Source of the DNA: Sphingomonadales bacterium
GTDB taxonomy: Bacteria; Bacteroidota; Bacteroidia; Chitinophagales; Chitinophagaceae
Length of the DNA: 64,000 nucleotides
Direction of reading: 5' to 3'
NCBI GenBank assembly: GCA_016872195.1
Contig: VHAT01000005.1
Location: 18,767 to 82,766, forward strand
Positions 1 to 10,535 of this stretch are shown piece by piece. The translations under genes were made by a program, and so were the position numbers. Each line of letters begins with the position of its first letter. The first letter of the stretch is position 1. Under the pieces are notes generated by a model that was given only the letters and a program-made list of their open reading frames with translations, made no database searches and was not told the DNA's origin.

Positions 1-205
1 ACTGCACCGTAGGCCCCTCCATGGGCTCGGCCAACGAAGTGGTTTGCATGCTGAAGCCCGTGCTGAATAACTCGGGCAATATCACTACTTGTGTTTTTCC
101 CTTCAATAGATGCAGCTGGGCCTCCAGATGACGTAAATTAGCCTGCTTGTCTTCCCATACCAGATCGGTTTGCACCAATGAAACGAGTAATTCTCCCATA
201 GCCAT
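1..205 (-). CDS. Carbon-nitrogen hydrolase (omega-amidase/nitrilase family), partial at the window edge
   Basis: The first 205 bases read on the minus strand as the N-terminus of a nitrilase-superfamily amidohydrolase: a short start (MAMGELLVSLVQ), then an amphipathic helix, then VVILPELFSTGFSMQ. The Glu in LPE is the first catalytic residue of the Glu-Lys-Cys triad of this family, and the PELFSTGF signature is typical of omega-amidase (YafV/NIT2) types, which hydrolyse 2-oxoglutaramate or similar omega-amides. The Lys and Cys parts lie outside the window. The start codon immediately follows the recX stop, so the two are probably co-transcribed. A second in-frame ATG two codons in (199) is equally possible. 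The exact substrate cannot be told from the fragment. Confidence 0.8.
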   Translation of the reverse strand, partial: MAMGELLVSLVQTDLVWEDKQANLRHLEAQLHLLKGKTQVVILPELFSTGFSMQTTSLAEPMEGPTVQ

Positions 206-685
206 TTATTTGGTTTCGGTCCGACATTCGGCCAAGGCCACTCTGATCAGGTCGGACTCAAAGCCCCTTGCGATCAGATAGTCAGTTGTTTTCTTAATCC
301 GGATAACATACTGAAAGGCCGCGAACTCAGCGTACTTTTTAGCCGTAAGGCCGGACAGTATCAATAGGTATTCTTCTTCTTCAATGGTCTGCAGTGCCTT
401 TTTGACACAATAGTCGCTGATTTTTCTTTGTTTAAGTTCGTAGCGGATGCGGTTTCGGCCCCATCGCTTTACACGCCACTTGCCCCCGGCAAAAGCAAGG
501 GCAAAACGCTCTTCGTTCAGGTAATCATCCTCGATGAGGCTGGCAATGATCGCATCATGCTCCTTTTTTGCACAATTTAGTTGAAGTAATTTCTCCCTAA
601 CATCCTGATGAGAACGCTCTTGATACGCGCAAAAATGCCTCAGTTTTTGTAGGGCCTGCTGGGGGGTCAAGAGCTTTTTATACAT
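206..685 (-). CDS. recX: Regulatory protein RecX
   Basis: Small helical protein of 159 aa that in the known family binds RecA filaments and limits recombinase activity. The ORF track extends to 979, but the upstream 98 codons overlap dnaN and have no family character. The start chosen at 685 (MYKKLLTPQQALQKL) gives the usual RecX length and three-helix repeats: a QERSHQDVREKL repeat near residues 20-40, LIEDDYLNEERFALAFAGGK near 50-70 (the family hallmark), and a WGRNRIRYELKQRKI repeat near 75-90. It is divergent from dnaN, with 58 bp between the starts, and its stop abuts the amidase start. recA itself is not in the window. Confidence 0.9.
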   Translation of the reverse strand: MYKKLLTPQQALQKLRHFCAYQERSHQDVREKLLQLNCAKKEHDAIIASLIEDDYLNEERFALAFAGGKWRVKRWGRNRIRYELKQRKISDYCVKKALQTIEEEEYLLILSGLTAKKYAEFAAFQYVIRIKKTTDYLIARGFESDLIRVALAECRTETK

Positions 686-743
686 CTCTCCAAAACTACC
701 TAAAAAATTAGTAGTTTCGCTCGTAACCCACAATAGAGATCGT

Positions 744-1859
744 ATGAAATTCATTGCGAATTCGTCCCTGCTGTTAAAGCAATTACAACACATTTCTGGT
801 GTCATCAATACCAATACCGTTTTGCCGATTCTCGAAGACTTTCTCTTTGAGATCGAAAAAAATAAATTGACGGTCGTAGCTACCGATCTAGAAACCGTAA
901 TGCGGGTACAACTCGACATCGAAGCCAAAGATGCCGGCAAGGTTTGTATACCGGCGCGGATCTTGATGGACTCACTCAAAAATATCGGCGATCAGCCCTT
1001 GACCTTTACGATCGACAAGAATTTTGCCATTGAAATTACCAGCGACAACGGTAAGTATAAAGTGATGGGCGAAAATCCCGATAACTTCCCCAAAGAGCCG
1101 GCCGCCGACGACACTACTTCTTTTACGATGACAGCAGACGCCCTGCTAACGGCTATCAACAAAACTATTTTTGCAACCAGTAACGACGACCTACGTCCGG
1201 CCATGACGGGCGTATTCTTTGAACTAGATAAAAAAGGTATGCAGTGTGTGGCTACCGATGCACACCGTTTGGTTCGCTACAAGCGCACCGATGTAAAATG
1301 CCCAAAGACCGATTCATTTATTGTTCCACGTAAACCGCTCAATCTGGTCAAAGCCGCCATTCCGGTAAGTGAAGAAGAGGTAACACTCAGCTACAACACT
1401 AATCACTTATTTATCCGCTACGGCACCACGCAAATGAGTTGTCGTCTGATCGATGCACGTTTTCCCGATTATAAAGTGGTAATTCCTGCCGAGAACCCCT
1501 ATCGTCTTACGGTTAATACGGCCGATTTTCAAAGTGCTCTACGTCGCGTGAGTATCTTCAGTAATAAAAGTACCAATCAGGTAGCCCTGAATATCTCCGG
1601 CAGCGAATTGCAAATGGCCGCACAAGATGTCGACTTTAGCTTCGAAGGAAACGAGCGCATGAAATGTCAATATGCCGGAGAAGATCTGGTAATTGCCTTC
1701 AACGCAAAATTCCTGATCGAGATGCTAGGCGCAGCCGACAGCGATGAAGTAAACCTGGAGCTCTCCACTCCCACCAAGGCCGGCTTGCTTAAACCCCGCG
1801 ATTTAAGTGATCACGAAGAGTTGCTGATGCTGGTGATGCCGCTGATGCTAAATCAATAA
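744..1859 (+). CDS. dnaN: DNA polymerase III subunit beta (sliding clamp)
   Basis: 371 aa, the normal length for the beta clamp, which dimerises into a ring round DNA and tethers the replicative polymerase. Three clamp domains of about 120 residues can be followed: N-terminal MKFIANSSLLLKQLQHISG, the middle domain around FATSNDDLRPAMTGVFFE, and the C-terminal domain ending in LMLVMPLMLNQ, the expected clamp C-terminus. The start ATG is preceded by TAGTTTCG at 712-719, one base off the Bacteroidota -7 box. dnaA is not adjacent, unlike the classical dnaA-dnaN order; this separation is common in Bacteroidota. The gene lies divergent to recX. Confidence 0.97.
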   Translation: MKFIANSSLLLKQLQHISGVINTNTVLPILEDFLFEIEKNKLTVVATDLETVMRVQLDIEAKDAGKVCIPARILMDSLKNIGDQPLTFTIDKNFAIEITSDNGKYKVMGENPDNFPKEPAADDTTSFTMTADALLTAINKTIFATSNDDLRPAMTGVFFELDKKGMQCVATDAHRLVRYKRTDVKCPKTDSFIVPRKPLNLVKAAIPVSEEEVTLSYNTNHLFIRYGTTQMSCRLIDARFPDYKVVIPAENPYRLTVNTADFQSALRRVSIFSNKSTNQVALNISGSELQMAAQDVDFSFEGNERMKCQYAGEDLVIAFNAKFLIEMLGAADSDEVNLELSTPTKAGLLKPRDLSDHEELLMLVMPLMLNQ

Positions 1860-1909
1860 AGGGTCTTACGACGCTTGCTCTCTCGTTAGTCCCAGAAACG
1901 ACACCGCCT

Positions 1910-2737
1910 ATGAACTGGTCTTCGATGATCGACTACTTTAAAGATCTCGAGCAACGACCGCTCGAGCGAATGGGCATTTTAGTCGGAGGGCTTTTATTTT
2001 TTTGGATCCTCGAAGGGGTCATTCCGATCTTTCCTCTACGGTACCGCACGAACAAACTCCGTCATGCCGCTGTAAACTTTGTCTTTACGGTCATTCACCT
2101 GATCATTCACAGTATACTGGCCATTGTTATCGTCTGGCTTTCGGACTGGTGTCAGCAACACGCAATAGGGCTTGTACACTGGACATCGGCCTCCATCGGC
2201 TGGACGATCCTGATCGGTGTACTTGCTCTCGATTTTAGCAGCTGGTGGGTACACTGGGTAATGCACCGACAGCCCCGGCTTTGGAAATTTCACCTGATAC
2301 ACCATAGCGATACCAAAGTAGATGTCACTACCGGGTTACGACATCATCCCGGTGATAGTTTATTGAGGGGCTTGTTCTTTATCCTCTTTATTTTTTTATC
2401 GGGGGCTCCTATGTATGCGGTAATGATCTATCAAACCCTGGTGGTGGGTTTTACCGCTTTTACGCATGCCAATATCGCATTGCCCACAGCGATCGACAAG
2501 GCACTTAGTATCTTGTTCGTATCACCCAATATGCACAAGGTTCATCACCACCGCTTTCAACCGTATACCGATACGAATTACGGGGCTGTTTTTTCGATCT
2601 GGGATCGCTTGCTTGGCACTTTCTCAACGCTGAGCATACACGATGTTCAATATGGTATTGACCGATATTATCCGGCCGATAAAGATGAAGACCTAAAGAC
2701 CTTATTGAAAAAACCCTTTCAGCGCTCGCAAGATTAA
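1910..2737 (+). CDS. Sterol desaturase / fatty-acid hydroxylase family membrane protein
   Basis: 275 aa with four or five hydrophobic segments (roughly residues 20-40, 50-80, 85-110, 145-175) and the three histidine clusters that bind the di-iron centre: HWVMH near 119, HLIHH near 131, and HKVHHH near 213, with an additional RHHPGD near 145. Family members are integral-membrane oxygenases that hydroxylate or desaturate lipids; the substrate here is not predictable. It starts 50 bp after dnaN and is followed 12 bp later by kdsB on the same strand, so dnaN, this gene and kdsB may be read through together. Confidence 0.9.
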   Translation: MNWSSMIDYFKDLEQRPLERMGILVGGLLFFWILEGVIPIFPLRYRTNKLRHAAVNFVFTVIHLIIHSILAIVIVWLSDWCQQHAIGLVHWTSASIGWTILIGVLALDFSSWWVHWVMHRQPRLWKFHLIHHSDTKVDVTTGLRHHPGDSLLRGLFFILFIFLSGAPMYAVMIYQTLVVGFTAFTHANIALPTAIDKALSILFVSPNMHKVHHHRFQPYTDTNYGAVFSIWDRLLGTFSTLSIHDVQYGIDRYYPADKDEDLKTLLKKPFQRSQD

Positions 2738-2749
2738 TTTGACCTTAGT

Positions 2750-3472
2750 ATGAAGGCTATTGCCATGATCCCCGCCCGCTACGAGGCCTCTCGCTTTCCC
2801 GGAAAACTCATGCAGTTGCTCGGCGACAAGACCGTTATTAGAAGAACCTACGAAGCAGCCCTCCATACCGGGTTGTTCGATGAGGTCTGGGTAGTAACCG
2901 ATAGTGACCAGATCGCTTCCGAAATAAATTCGATCGGGGGCAAGGTCCTTCGTAGTAAGCAGGCACACGAAAGTGGTACCGACCGAATTGCCGAAGTAGC
3001 ACGCGACATGGCGTTCGATATAATCGTAAATGTGCAAGGAGATAGTCCTTTTATTAAAAAAGAACCGCTGCTGCAATTACTGCAAGCATTTACAGACCCA
3101 TTCGTTCAGGTCGGATCGCTAATGCGCCCCTTGACACAGGCCGAAGACATTCAAAATCCCAATGTGGTCAAAGTGGTGGTGAATCAGAAAAATGATTCGA
3201 TCTTCTTTAGTCGCAGTGTGATTCCCTTTCCCAGAGATCCGCAACAAGCAGCGCCTTACTATGAGCATGTGGGCGTGTATGCCTTTCGCAAAAAAACCTT
3301 GTTCGACTTTACAAGTTGGTCCTTGACCCCCTTGGAGAAAACGGAAAAGCTGGAATGCTTGCGTTTGTTAGAGCACGGTGTTCCGATCAGGATGGTGCTG
3401 ACGCCCGAAAAAGGAGTAGAGATCGACACACCCGAAGATCTTGAAAAGGCGCGAGGGTTATTAGGTCTATAA
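2750..3472 (+). CDS. kdsB: 3-deoxy-manno-octulosonate cytidylyltransferase
   Basis: 240 aa, normal family length. The enzyme couples Kdo to CMP, the activation step before Kdo is added to lipid A, so the cell makes lipopolysaccharide. Visible signatures are the N-terminal nucleotide loop MIPARYEASRFPGK, the TDSDQIASEI strand-helix, HESGTDRIAEVA, the metal-binding VNVQGDSPFI, and the C-terminal EIDTPEDLEKAR. It follows the sterol-desaturase-like gene by 12 bp and ends before a short convergent gap with the beta-barrel protein gene. Confidence 0.96.
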   Translation: MKAIAMIPARYEASRFPGKLMQLLGDKTVIRRTYEAALHTGLFDEVWVVTDSDQIASEINSIGGKVLRSKQAHESGTDRIAEVARDMAFDIIVNVQGDSPFIKKEPLLQLLQAFTDPFVQVGSLMRPLTQAEDIQNPNVVKVVVNQKNDSIFFSRSVIPFPRDPQQAAPYYEHVGVYAFRKKTLFDFTSWSLTPLEKTEKLECLRLLEHGVPIRMVLTPEKGVEIDTPEDLEKARGLLGL

Positions 3473-3557
3473 TGGTCGATCCGGGCACAAACAACTACTT
3501 CCTACTACCCTCCGCTACTGTACAATACGGTCTCGTGTGTACAACGTATACGTTCTA

Positions 3558-6476
3558 CTAATTGATCCTGATATCGCGTACCTCTCGCTGCATAAAGCGT
3601 GGCATACCCGGCATTCCCTGAGGTTGTGTCGCGTTCTTGCCTCCCATGCGATTTAGATTAAATAAGAAGCTGACCAAGAAATAGCGGCGAAGCACCATGC
3701 TACGGGTATCTTGCAAGAAGTTGTCTCCGGCATTACGGGTAATGCTCTCATTTTGGTTGAGTAGGTCATTGACAGAAAATTTCAATTCGCCATTCTTTTT
3801 CTTGAACATCAACTTGCTTACGCTCGCGTTCCACAAGGGTATATTTTGATTAAACCCTTCGGCCCGGCCCGTATTGATCAGATAATCGAAATTACTGGCC
3901 AGTAAGATTCCTTTAGGGAAGGTAAAGGTAACATCCGCATTATAGGTCTGTGTCCAGAAATCTTCGTTGAGTTGTGTATTGATGCTATAATTAAGATTCG
4001 TGTACGTCAGGTTGGCCCGCAAACCAAAATCGATCTTTTCTTTGTTGATACTAATACCCGCTCCTTGGGTAAGCGCCAGTGTTTTGGTCACATTCTCGAG
4101 CTTATTGACCAAGCTGATATCACGGAGATACAACATGGTATTGGTCAAGCTGATATTAGACCCTTTTAGTTTCGGATTCTTAAATGGAAGTCCGAGCGTG
4201 AAGAAAGAAAACGCACGCAAGTATCCATCTACGTTAGCATAGGTTGTGGTTTGCACCGGACCTCGCACGGAGATACTATTGACAATACGATTTTGTGTAG
4301 TAGTAATATTGAAGTTAGCCGCTACAAAACGGAATGTTGCCAGATTGAATGTATTATAGCCAATATTGAAACTATGATTGAATTCTTGCTTCAAATTCGG
4401 GTTACCAATGCGGACGTTCAATGTATCGGTCACATCCGGAACATTTTGCGATTGGGCCACCGTGGGTTGGTTGGTTCGGCCATTGTATGCAACGCGCAAA
4501 TTCTTGCTACGCGTCGGGGTAAAATTAAAATTGGCCGTGGGGAATAGATTGGTAAAGGTTTGACGACTGATGGAGTCTTTGTTCGTCAGCGCCTGGTAGC
4601 TGTGATTCTCGAGTTCGGCCTGTTGCACGCCAAGACCGAACTGATAATTATATTTTTTCTCTTGCAGACGATAATTGACCCCTACCCGATGGGCCGTAAA
4701 TATATTTTTAAACTCATTGGTCTGTAATAAGTTCGGGTTATCGTATTTCCCATTACTGTTATTGTAGTTAAAGGTTTCCTTTTCGCTACGACTAAAGTTG
4801 TTGGTATACGCATAATTGAACTCAAGCAATTTGTTGAGACCCAGTGGTTCGGTATACGAGGTACTCACCACATTGTTTCGGGTTTTGGTTTGCTGGTTGT
4901 ACTGCTGATTTTGAGAGAAGTTCAATCCGATACTGCCGTTGGGACGCAAGAAAAGGTTATTGGCAATGGTCTTCCCATCCGCTTCGCTGCCTCCGATCGT
5001 ATTATTCAACCCGACCGTTAGGGTTCGTCCGATCTTGCTGAACTTTCTTCTTAGCAAGACATTGTTATTGATATTATACCCGTCGCGCACATTGGTATTT
5101 TGCGAGTTGGTCTGAATGGCAAAAAAAGACGCCAATGGTGTTTTAGAGATCGTACTGCTGCTATCAAAACTGGTATTGTCTGAGTGTTGCAGCGTTACAG
5201 AGGGGGTATATAGTATTGAGGTCAGCGAATCAAACTGATGCTCGAATCGAACATTGATCCGGTGATTATGATTGATATTTTCTGAACGACTGCTACGATT
5301 TTGATTAGCCGAAGAATCGTTAACAAAAAAAGTTTGACGAAGGATGGTCTGCTCTTGTACCGGACGATTATCAGAGAAAAAATAACTGCCCGTCAACTTG
5401 GTCTTACCCCCATTCCATTCATTAGAAAAGTTCGTACCCGTAGCAAGCGATCGAATAATGCCGGTATTTCCGCCACCACCAAATCCACCGCCACCGCGAC
5501 CACCGGTCATGGTCATGGATACCATGCCGCCACCACCGCCGCTACCCATGGTGATGGTCGTCATGCCGCCACCGCCACCGCCAAAACCACTAAATCCTCC
5601 CATGGCGCCAATAATATCATTAAAAGAAAATCCTTGTTTGTTGATATTGTTAGCATTAAAAAGTACCGAGATGCGATTGTTGCCATCGAATTTGTTGAAG
5701 CTCAAATTACCCTCATAGCGGTCTTTACTTCCATACCCTGCCAGGGCTCTTCCAAAAAATCCTTTATTGCGATCTTTTTTAAGTTTGATATTGATGGTCT
5801 TGCTACGACTTCCATCATCGATCTTGGTAAACTTAGCCTGCTCGCTCATATCATCAAAGACCTGCACACTCTCAACCATATCGGCCGTCAGGTTCTTGGT
5901 CGCCAGCTTGGGATCGTTTCCAAAAAATTCTTTCCCATCTACCAAAATACGTTGCACTTGCTCACCCTGTGCTTTTACACCGCCTTCTTTGTCAACTTCC
6001 ATGCCCGGAATTTTTTTGAGCAGGTCTTCGACCGTAGCGTTGGGCACTGTTTTAAATCCGCTGGCATTGAATTGCACCGTATCGTTCTTAACAACAATGG
6101 GAGATTCGCTCGTAACCACAACTCCTTCGAGCATCTTATAATCCTTATTCATGGTCAGCGTTCCCAGATCGATCAATTTCTTTTCGGCCGTAATAGAGAA
6201 TGATTGTCTAATTTCTTGAAGGCCTTTGCTACTTACCACCAGTTTATATTCTCCGGGCAGCAGGTTTTTGATCTCAAAACCGCCCTGTTTACTCGACAGC
6301 GAAAAACTAGCCAACGCAGAATCGCGGGCACTGATCACCGAAACGGTCGCATCCGCAACAGGTTGCTTGGCGGTAGAATCGATGAGCTTTCCCTTAATGC
6401 TGCCATCGGCCCGCTGGGCAAAAACAGAAGGGGACATAAAGACAAAAAGGAACAGGAACAAGATGGATATTCTCAT
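3558..6476 (-). CDS. Outer-membrane beta-barrel protein with CarboxypepD_reg-like and plug domains
   Basis: 972 aa from the start at 6476. The track's longer start (6509) would run through a consensus -7 box, while 6476 begins directly at a signal peptide ([19 protein letters not shown]). Order: carboxypeptidase-regulatory-like fold about 30-115 ([20 protein letters not shown]), TonB-plug-like region about 125-240 ([26 protein letters not shown]), then a barrel of alternating aromatic strands to the C-terminus. Similar Bacteroidota proteins are annotated as outer-membrane beta-barrel family proteins; ligands are unknown. A glycine- and methionine-rich insert at about residues 285-335 is unusual (see findings). 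It is not next to a SusD-like gene, so a glycan-uptake role is not supported. Confidence 0.85.
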   Translation of the reverse strand: MRISILFLFLFVFMSPSVFAQRADGSIKGKLIDSTAKQPVADATVSVISARDSALASFSLSSKQGGFEIKNLLPGEYKLVVSSKGLQEIRQSFSITAEKKLIDLGTLTMNKDYKMLEGVVVTSESPIVVKNDTVQFNASGFKTVPNATVEDLLKKIPGMEVDKEGGVKAQGEQVQRILVDGKEFFGNDPKLATKNLTADMVESVQVFDDMSEQAKFTKIDDGSRSKTINIKLKKDRNKGFFGRALAGYGSKDRYEGNLSFNKFDGNNRISVLFNANNINKQGFSFNDIIGAMGGFSGFGGGGGGMTTITMGSGGGGGMVSMTMTGGRGGGGFGGGGNTGIIRSLATGTNFSNEWNGGKTKLTGSYFFSDNRPVQEQTILRQTFFVNDSSANQNRSSRSENINHNHRINVRFEHQFDSLTSILYTPSVTLQHSDNTSFDSSSTISKTPLASFFAIQTNSQNTNVRDGYNINNNVLLRRKFSKIGRTLTVGLNNTIGGSEADGKTIANNLFLRPNGSIGLNFSQNQQYNQQTKTRNNVVSTSYTEPLGLNKLLEFNYAYTNNFSRSEKETFNYNNSNGKYDNPNLLQTNEFKNIFTAHRVGVNYRLQEKKYNYQFGLGVQQAELENHSYQALTNKDSISRQTFTNLFPTANFNFTPTRSKNLRVAYNGRTNQPTVAQSQNVPDVTDTLNVRIGNPNLKQEFNHSFNIGYNTFNLATFRFVAANFNITTTQNRIVNSISVRGPVQTTTYANVDGYLRAFSFFTLGLPFKNPKLKGSNISLTNTMLYLRDISLVNKLENVTKTLALTQGAGISINKEKIDFGLRANLTYTNLNYSINTQLNEDFWTQTYNADVTFTFPKGILLASNFDYLINTGRAEGFNQNIPLWNASVSKLMFKKKNGELKFSVNDLLNQNESITRNAGDNFLQDTRSMVLRRYFLVSFLFNLNRMGGKNATQPQGMPGMPRFMQREVRDIRIN

Positions 6477-6494
6477 AGCGTTGTAAATGGTGCG

Positions 6495-6502
6495 CAAAGA
6501 TA
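6495..6502 (-). promoter_or_regulatory. -7 promoter box for the beta-barrel gene
   Basis: The plus strand reads CAAAGATA, so the minus strand has TATCTTTG, a perfect match to the Bacteroidota sigma-A -7 consensus TAnnTTTG. It lies 18 bases before the ATG at 6476 and inside the longer ORF of the track, which supports the shorter start. No clear -33 TTG was seen at the right distance. Confidence 0.6.
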
Positions 6503-6621
6503 GACGCAAAACAGCTCTTGTACTTGCTGATAAATCGTTAAATCGTCCGATTTAGTGGATAGACAAGGCCGGATGGCGCAAAAACAGGATAAATGGAAGG
6601 AAGATCAAGTGAAAAAATCGA

Positions 6622-9600
6622 TCAACTAAACAGGTATTCTACGTCTTCGCGAGTAAGGGTCTTCACAAAACCCTGATCATCGGCAATAATATCTTTGGCC
6701 AGATTGCGCTTTCGCTCTTGCAATTGCAGAATTTTATCCTCTATCGAGTCTTTACAGATCATTCGATACGCAAAAATATTTTTGGTTTGCCCAATACGAT
6801 GCGTACGATCGATGGCTTGTTGCTCTACAGCAGGATTCCACCAGGGATCCATTATGTAAACATAATCCGCCGCAGTAAGATTTAGACCCACACCGCCCGC
6901 TTTCAACGAGATCAAAAACACCCGAACCGACTCGTCTTTTTGGAAGCGCTGAATGGCTTTTTCCCTATCAGGAGCCGAGGTGCTGCCATCAAAATACACA
7001 TAGGAAATACCCAGCTCGTCTAGTTTGGCGCGAATCAACGAAAGCATTCCCAAAAACTGAGAGAATACCAGCGCCTTGTGCGAACTAATACCCTCACTTA
7101 GCTCTCTGGACAACTCATCGAGCTTAATGGAATGATTGGGGAATTTATCTTGCTCATTCAAAATAGCTGGGGAATCACAGATCTGACGAAGCTTCATCAA
7201 GCCCTGAAGGATAGTGAGTTGAGATTTTTGAATTCCTTGTGACTCAATTGAACCAAGTATGTGATTTCTATAATCATTACGATAAGCATCGTAAATACTG
7301 CGTTGTTCCTCCTCCATCTCACAGAATAGAACGACTTCTTGTTTTTCGGGCAGATCCTTGGCCACTTGCTCCTTGGTACGACGTAAAATAAAGGGATAGA
7401 GTAGTTTTCGCAAATGCTCCTTGCGGTCTTGCTCACCCAACTTATCGATAGGGATGGCGAACTCTTGTCGAAAGAATTCAACCGAGCCAAGCATGCCCGG
7501 ATTTAAGAAATTCATTTGCGCGTAAATATCGAAGGTGTTATTCTGCAACGGAGTTCCGCTCATGCAAAGACGGTGACGGGCTTGTAACAACGAGGCGGCC
7601 TTTGTCACTTTGCTTGAGGGATTTTTGATTGCCTGTGACTCATCCAGAACAGCATAGTCGAGTGCAAGTGTACTCAGTAACTTGATATCACTTCGTAAGG
7701 TACCATAAGTAGTAATGGTAATATCGTGATCGTCCAGCTCCTCTTTTTTTCGAGTACGTGCCGGTCCATGATGGATCCGAAAACTGAGCGTGGGCGTAAA
7801 CTTCTTGATCTCGTTCTCCCAATTGTAGATGAGTGTGGTGGGGCAAACCACCAGGGCCTTTAATTTTCCTTCGGTGCGTTTATAGTATTCCAAAAAAGAA
7901 AGCGCCTGGACTGTCTTTCCCAATCCCATATCATCGGCAAGTATGCCACCCCAATTGATACCACGCAGATAGTTGAGCCATTGGTAACCGGCTACTTGAT
8001 AGGGGCGCAAGACCTCACTTAACGGGCCGGTCAGTGCGATCGATTCGATCTTATCGAACTGACGAAGTTGCTCATACTTTTCTTCGAGCTGTAACTCCAG
8101 ATCTTCGTCTTGCTTATTAGCATATAGCTCGTCCACTACACCCAAATGATAGCGGGAGAGCTTTAAGCTATCGGTCTTACCTTCTCCCACCCTGAACAGT
8201 AAGGCATATTTCTTTAGCCACTCGTCAGGAAGCACCCCTAATGTCCCATCACCCAATTGCACAAAGGGTTGTTTGTTGGCTAAGGCATTCTTTACATCGG
8301 CCACCGTTACCTGTTGATCACCAAATACAATATTCACCTTGGCATCGAACCAATCGGTATGACTGCTAATAAAGATGCGCGTCTGGGGTTTGGCGGTATT
8401 GAACCGATACTGCTTCAGGTGTTCAAATCCAAATACGGGTGTTTTGGCTTCCTTCATCGCGTCAATAAAAAGGAAGAACCAATTATTGCGTAATACATCG
8501 GAGCCCTTTAAGGCCAAGGTGCCGTCTTCTTTATTATATACAAACCCGGAATGAAGACTTTGCAACTTTTGTAAAAAAGCTTCTTCCTTTTCGGTTTGCC
8601 GCTTAATGATCAAGATACCGTTTCCTTGCGGCACCAACACCCTGAGCCCATCGCTGAACCCGGCTTCGTATCCCTGGTAAACAAAACGGGGGGTAAACAA
8701 GAGGTAATCTCCCTTTTCACTCAGCAAGACCCTTGGCTCGGGAGCAGTTTGGGAGATCTCTGTTGTAAGCGATCTGTCAAATTGAACCGAATAGCTTTTT
8801 GAGAGGGGCAATATTCTTTCTTGCAGCGCTTGCTGCCATTCCCCGGGCTGAATAAGCAACTTACCCGAAGATTTGAATTGTTCGATCAGTAAGATGGTCT
8901 CTTTGTTCTTCCAGCAAAAACCCTGATGATTATAGAAATAGAGCAACGGCGTAGTGGCTTCATTATCGGTCAGGTCCAGTTCGGCAATGCCGGCCTTTAC
9001 TTTGCACTGCAAGGTGTACTGGCTATTCTTTTTTACCTGAAACACCGGAACGGCTTCAGTGGTCTGCAATTGAAGCGAGCGTAAATGAGCCGTCTTAAAA
9101 GACTTCCCTTCTGGCAACATATACACAATAGCCTGTTGACCGAACTCCTGAAACAAACGATGTAGTTTCGGCTGCAAATATTCGGTGATCAAATCCTTGG
9201 TCTCTTCCGGCAGATCGTCGGCTTCGTCCTGCAAGATATTTTCCCAAATACCCGAGAAAGGAGAATTCCGATTCACGTATTTATTGATCTCCGAATCCTG
9301 CAACTTGCGTATCACTTGTAAAAGCGAAGCATCTTCGGCACTAAACGTATCGGTATTGACAAACCGAGTGATATCGAGTTTTTCTACCGGTCCGATCAGA
9401 CTATCGTTTTGCTCACTAGGTTCGCCAATGACCGCGTCTACTGAAAATCGAGGGAAAGACTTTTTATTGAAATTAAAGACCAGGCCCAACCGTTGTGAAG
9501 GTGTCGATACGTCGGGTAAGACAGGTGTCTCGGTAAGCTCGGTGATCTTTTCAGGAAACGAGCGAAGAGCCGGACGAGTGGTGGGTGCTACTACGGCCAC

Positions 9601-10386
9601 GCGCTTAATAGAAGCATCGAGCACCCGCAAAAAGGGTTTACCTTCTTTATAAGCAAACTCGAATTTTCCCTTCAGGTCATCTTTCAGCGAATATCCGTAG
9701 GCTTCGAGCAGTTTATTTTTCTCTTTGTCCCAATTGCGGATGCTATCAAAATAGCCAGACCCATAAGTATTCAGCAACTGTAAGAAAACGATCACCTTGG
9801 GTAAACAAAGCGGATGCTCGGTATCGTCATAATCACAGCTGGTATCGAAATTGCGCTCCTCATTTTTTTTGATCAACACCTCGTAGGTATTGCCATCGAG
9901 AACCACTTGTGCTTTGACCGTTTCGTTCTCTGCATAATCGATCCTCGCCTTTTTTGTGCGTAAAAAGGTCTCTGCCTCCATGAGTGTTTCAGAAGAGCAA
10001 AGCAAACGAAGATGCTTCAGATCGATCGACCGCATCTTCACTGTAGTATGACGCTGGTCGTAACGCAGATGTCCGGTTTGCAGATGACCTCGATCGAGAA
10101 GCTCCTGCAATTGAAACAAGGCCGCCACTTCGTGACGACAGATATCCCCTAAGTTGTAAGGGCAGCCGCAACGAAGGGAAGTAGCCTTAGGGTCTCTGAA
10201 ATGATGGATCTGAACCTTGTAGTACGTGCTGTAACTATCGTCCTTTACACGAAACGTGGCCGTACCAAATAACTCATCGTACTCCACTAACTCTACATAC
10301 CCAATAGCATGTATCTTTTTACCACGCTTGATCACCTCATCGGTGCCATGCGTATAAATATGTTTTACTAAATGGGGGAGAGCCAA
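6622..10386 (-). CDS. SWIM zinc-finger SNF2-family DNA helicase/ATPase
   Basis: 1254 aa. The SWIM zinc finger (CGC, then 8 residues, CRH; about residues 93-107) is followed by a long poorly conserved middle region of about 650 residues. The C-terminal Swi2/Snf2 ATPase follows: Walker A in DDMGLGKTVQAL, DEAH-like box DESQAIKN, GTPLQNN, and helicase C-terminal motifs VFLISLKAGGVGLNLT and DRTHRIGQ. These proteins are DNA translocases that remodel protein-DNA complexes; bacterial SWIM-SNF2 proteins have been linked to repair and to RNA polymerase recycling, but the exact role here is open. It is monocistronic: its own -7 box lies upstream and its 3' end meets the upstream region of the beta-barrel gene. 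Confidence 0.93.
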   Translation of the reverse strand: MALPHLVKHIYTHGTDEVIKRGKKIHAIGYVELVEYDELFGTATFRVKDDSYSTYYKVQIHHFRDPKATSLRCGCPYNLGDICRHEVAALFQLQELLDRGHLQTGHLRYDQRHTTVKMRSIDLKHLRLLCSSETLMEAETFLRTKKARIDYAENETVKAQVVLDGNTYEVLIKKNEERNFDTSCDYDDTEHPLCLPKVIVFLQLLNTYGSGYFDSIRNWDKEKNKLLEAYGYSLKDDLKGKFEFAYKEGKPFLRVLDASIKRVAVVAPTTRPALRSFPEKITELTETPVLPDVSTPSQRLGLVFNFNKKSFPRFSVDAVIGEPSEQNDSLIGPVEKLDITRFVNTDTFSAEDASLLQVIRKLQDSEINKYVNRNSPFSGIWENILQDEADDLPEETKDLITEYLQPKLHRLFQEFGQQAIVYMLPEGKSFKTAHLRSLQLQTTEAVPVFQVKKNSQYTLQCKVKAGIAELDLTDNEATTPLLYFYNHQGFCWKNKETILLIEQFKSSGKLLIQPGEWQQALQERILPLSKSYSVQFDRSLTTEISQTAPEPRVLLSEKGDYLLFTPRFVYQGYEAGFSDGLRVLVPQGNGILIIKRQTEKEEAFLQKLQSLHSGFVYNKEDGTLALKGSDVLRNNWFFLFIDAMKEAKTPVFGFEHLKQYRFNTAKPQTRIFISSHTDWFDAKVNIVFGDQQVTVADVKNALANKQPFVQLGDGTLGVLPDEWLKKYALLFRVGEGKTDSLKLSRYHLGVVDELYANKQDEDLELQLEEKYEQLRQFDKIESIALTGPLSEVLRPYQVAGYQWLNYLRGINWGGILADDMGLGKTVQALSFLEYYKRTEGKLKALVVCPTTLIYNWENEIKKFTPTLSFRIHHGPARTRKKEELDDHDITITTYGTLRSDIKLLSTLALDYAVLDESQAIKNPSSKVTKAASLLQARHRLCMSGTPLQNNTFDIYAQMNFLNPGMLGSVEFFRQEFAIPIDKLGEQDRKEHLRKLLYPFILRRTKEQVAKDLPEKQEVVLFCEMEEEQRSIYDAYRNDYRNHILGSIESQGIQKSQLTILQGLMKLRQICDSPAILNEQDKFPNHSIKLDELSRELSEGISSHKALVFSQFLGMLSLIRAKLDELGISYVYFDGSTSAPDREKAIQRFQKDESVRVFLISLKAGGVGLNLTAADYVYIMDPWWNPAVEQQAIDRTHRIGQTKNIFAYRMICKDSIEDKILQLQERKRNLAKDIIADDQGFVKTLTREDVEYLFS

Positions 10387-10432
10387 TTTTTTGTTACGTT
10401 AACTATAGGCCGTGAATAAAAAGGATAACCTA

Positions 10433-10440
10433 CAAATCTA
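10433..10440 (-). promoter_or_regulatory. -7 promoter box for the SNF2 helicase gene
   Basis: Plus-strand CAAATCTA gives minus-strand TAGATTTG, a perfect TAnnTTTG box, 46 bases before the helicase ATG. The intergenic sequence between it and comB (to 10535) is AT-rich and has no other gene. Confidence 0.55.
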
Positions 10441-10535
10441 AAGGAATGTGGCCCGTATTTCCATCAATAAAAAAAGAAAAATATAAAGTAGCCCCCTCGG
10501 GTAAAGGAGTCGATAAATTTCGTACCTTAAAGGAT

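Noticed and set aside
3543-3554. 12-bp palindrome AACGTATACGTT between convergent kdsB and beta-barrel gene
   Set aside because: Short, no T run, no repeat elsewhere; likely chance.
5301-6203. 300-codon plus-strand ORF opposite the beta-barrel gene
   Set aside because: It is a shadow of the coding strand, with low-complexity His/Thr/Ala runs from the Gly-rich insert and no family features.
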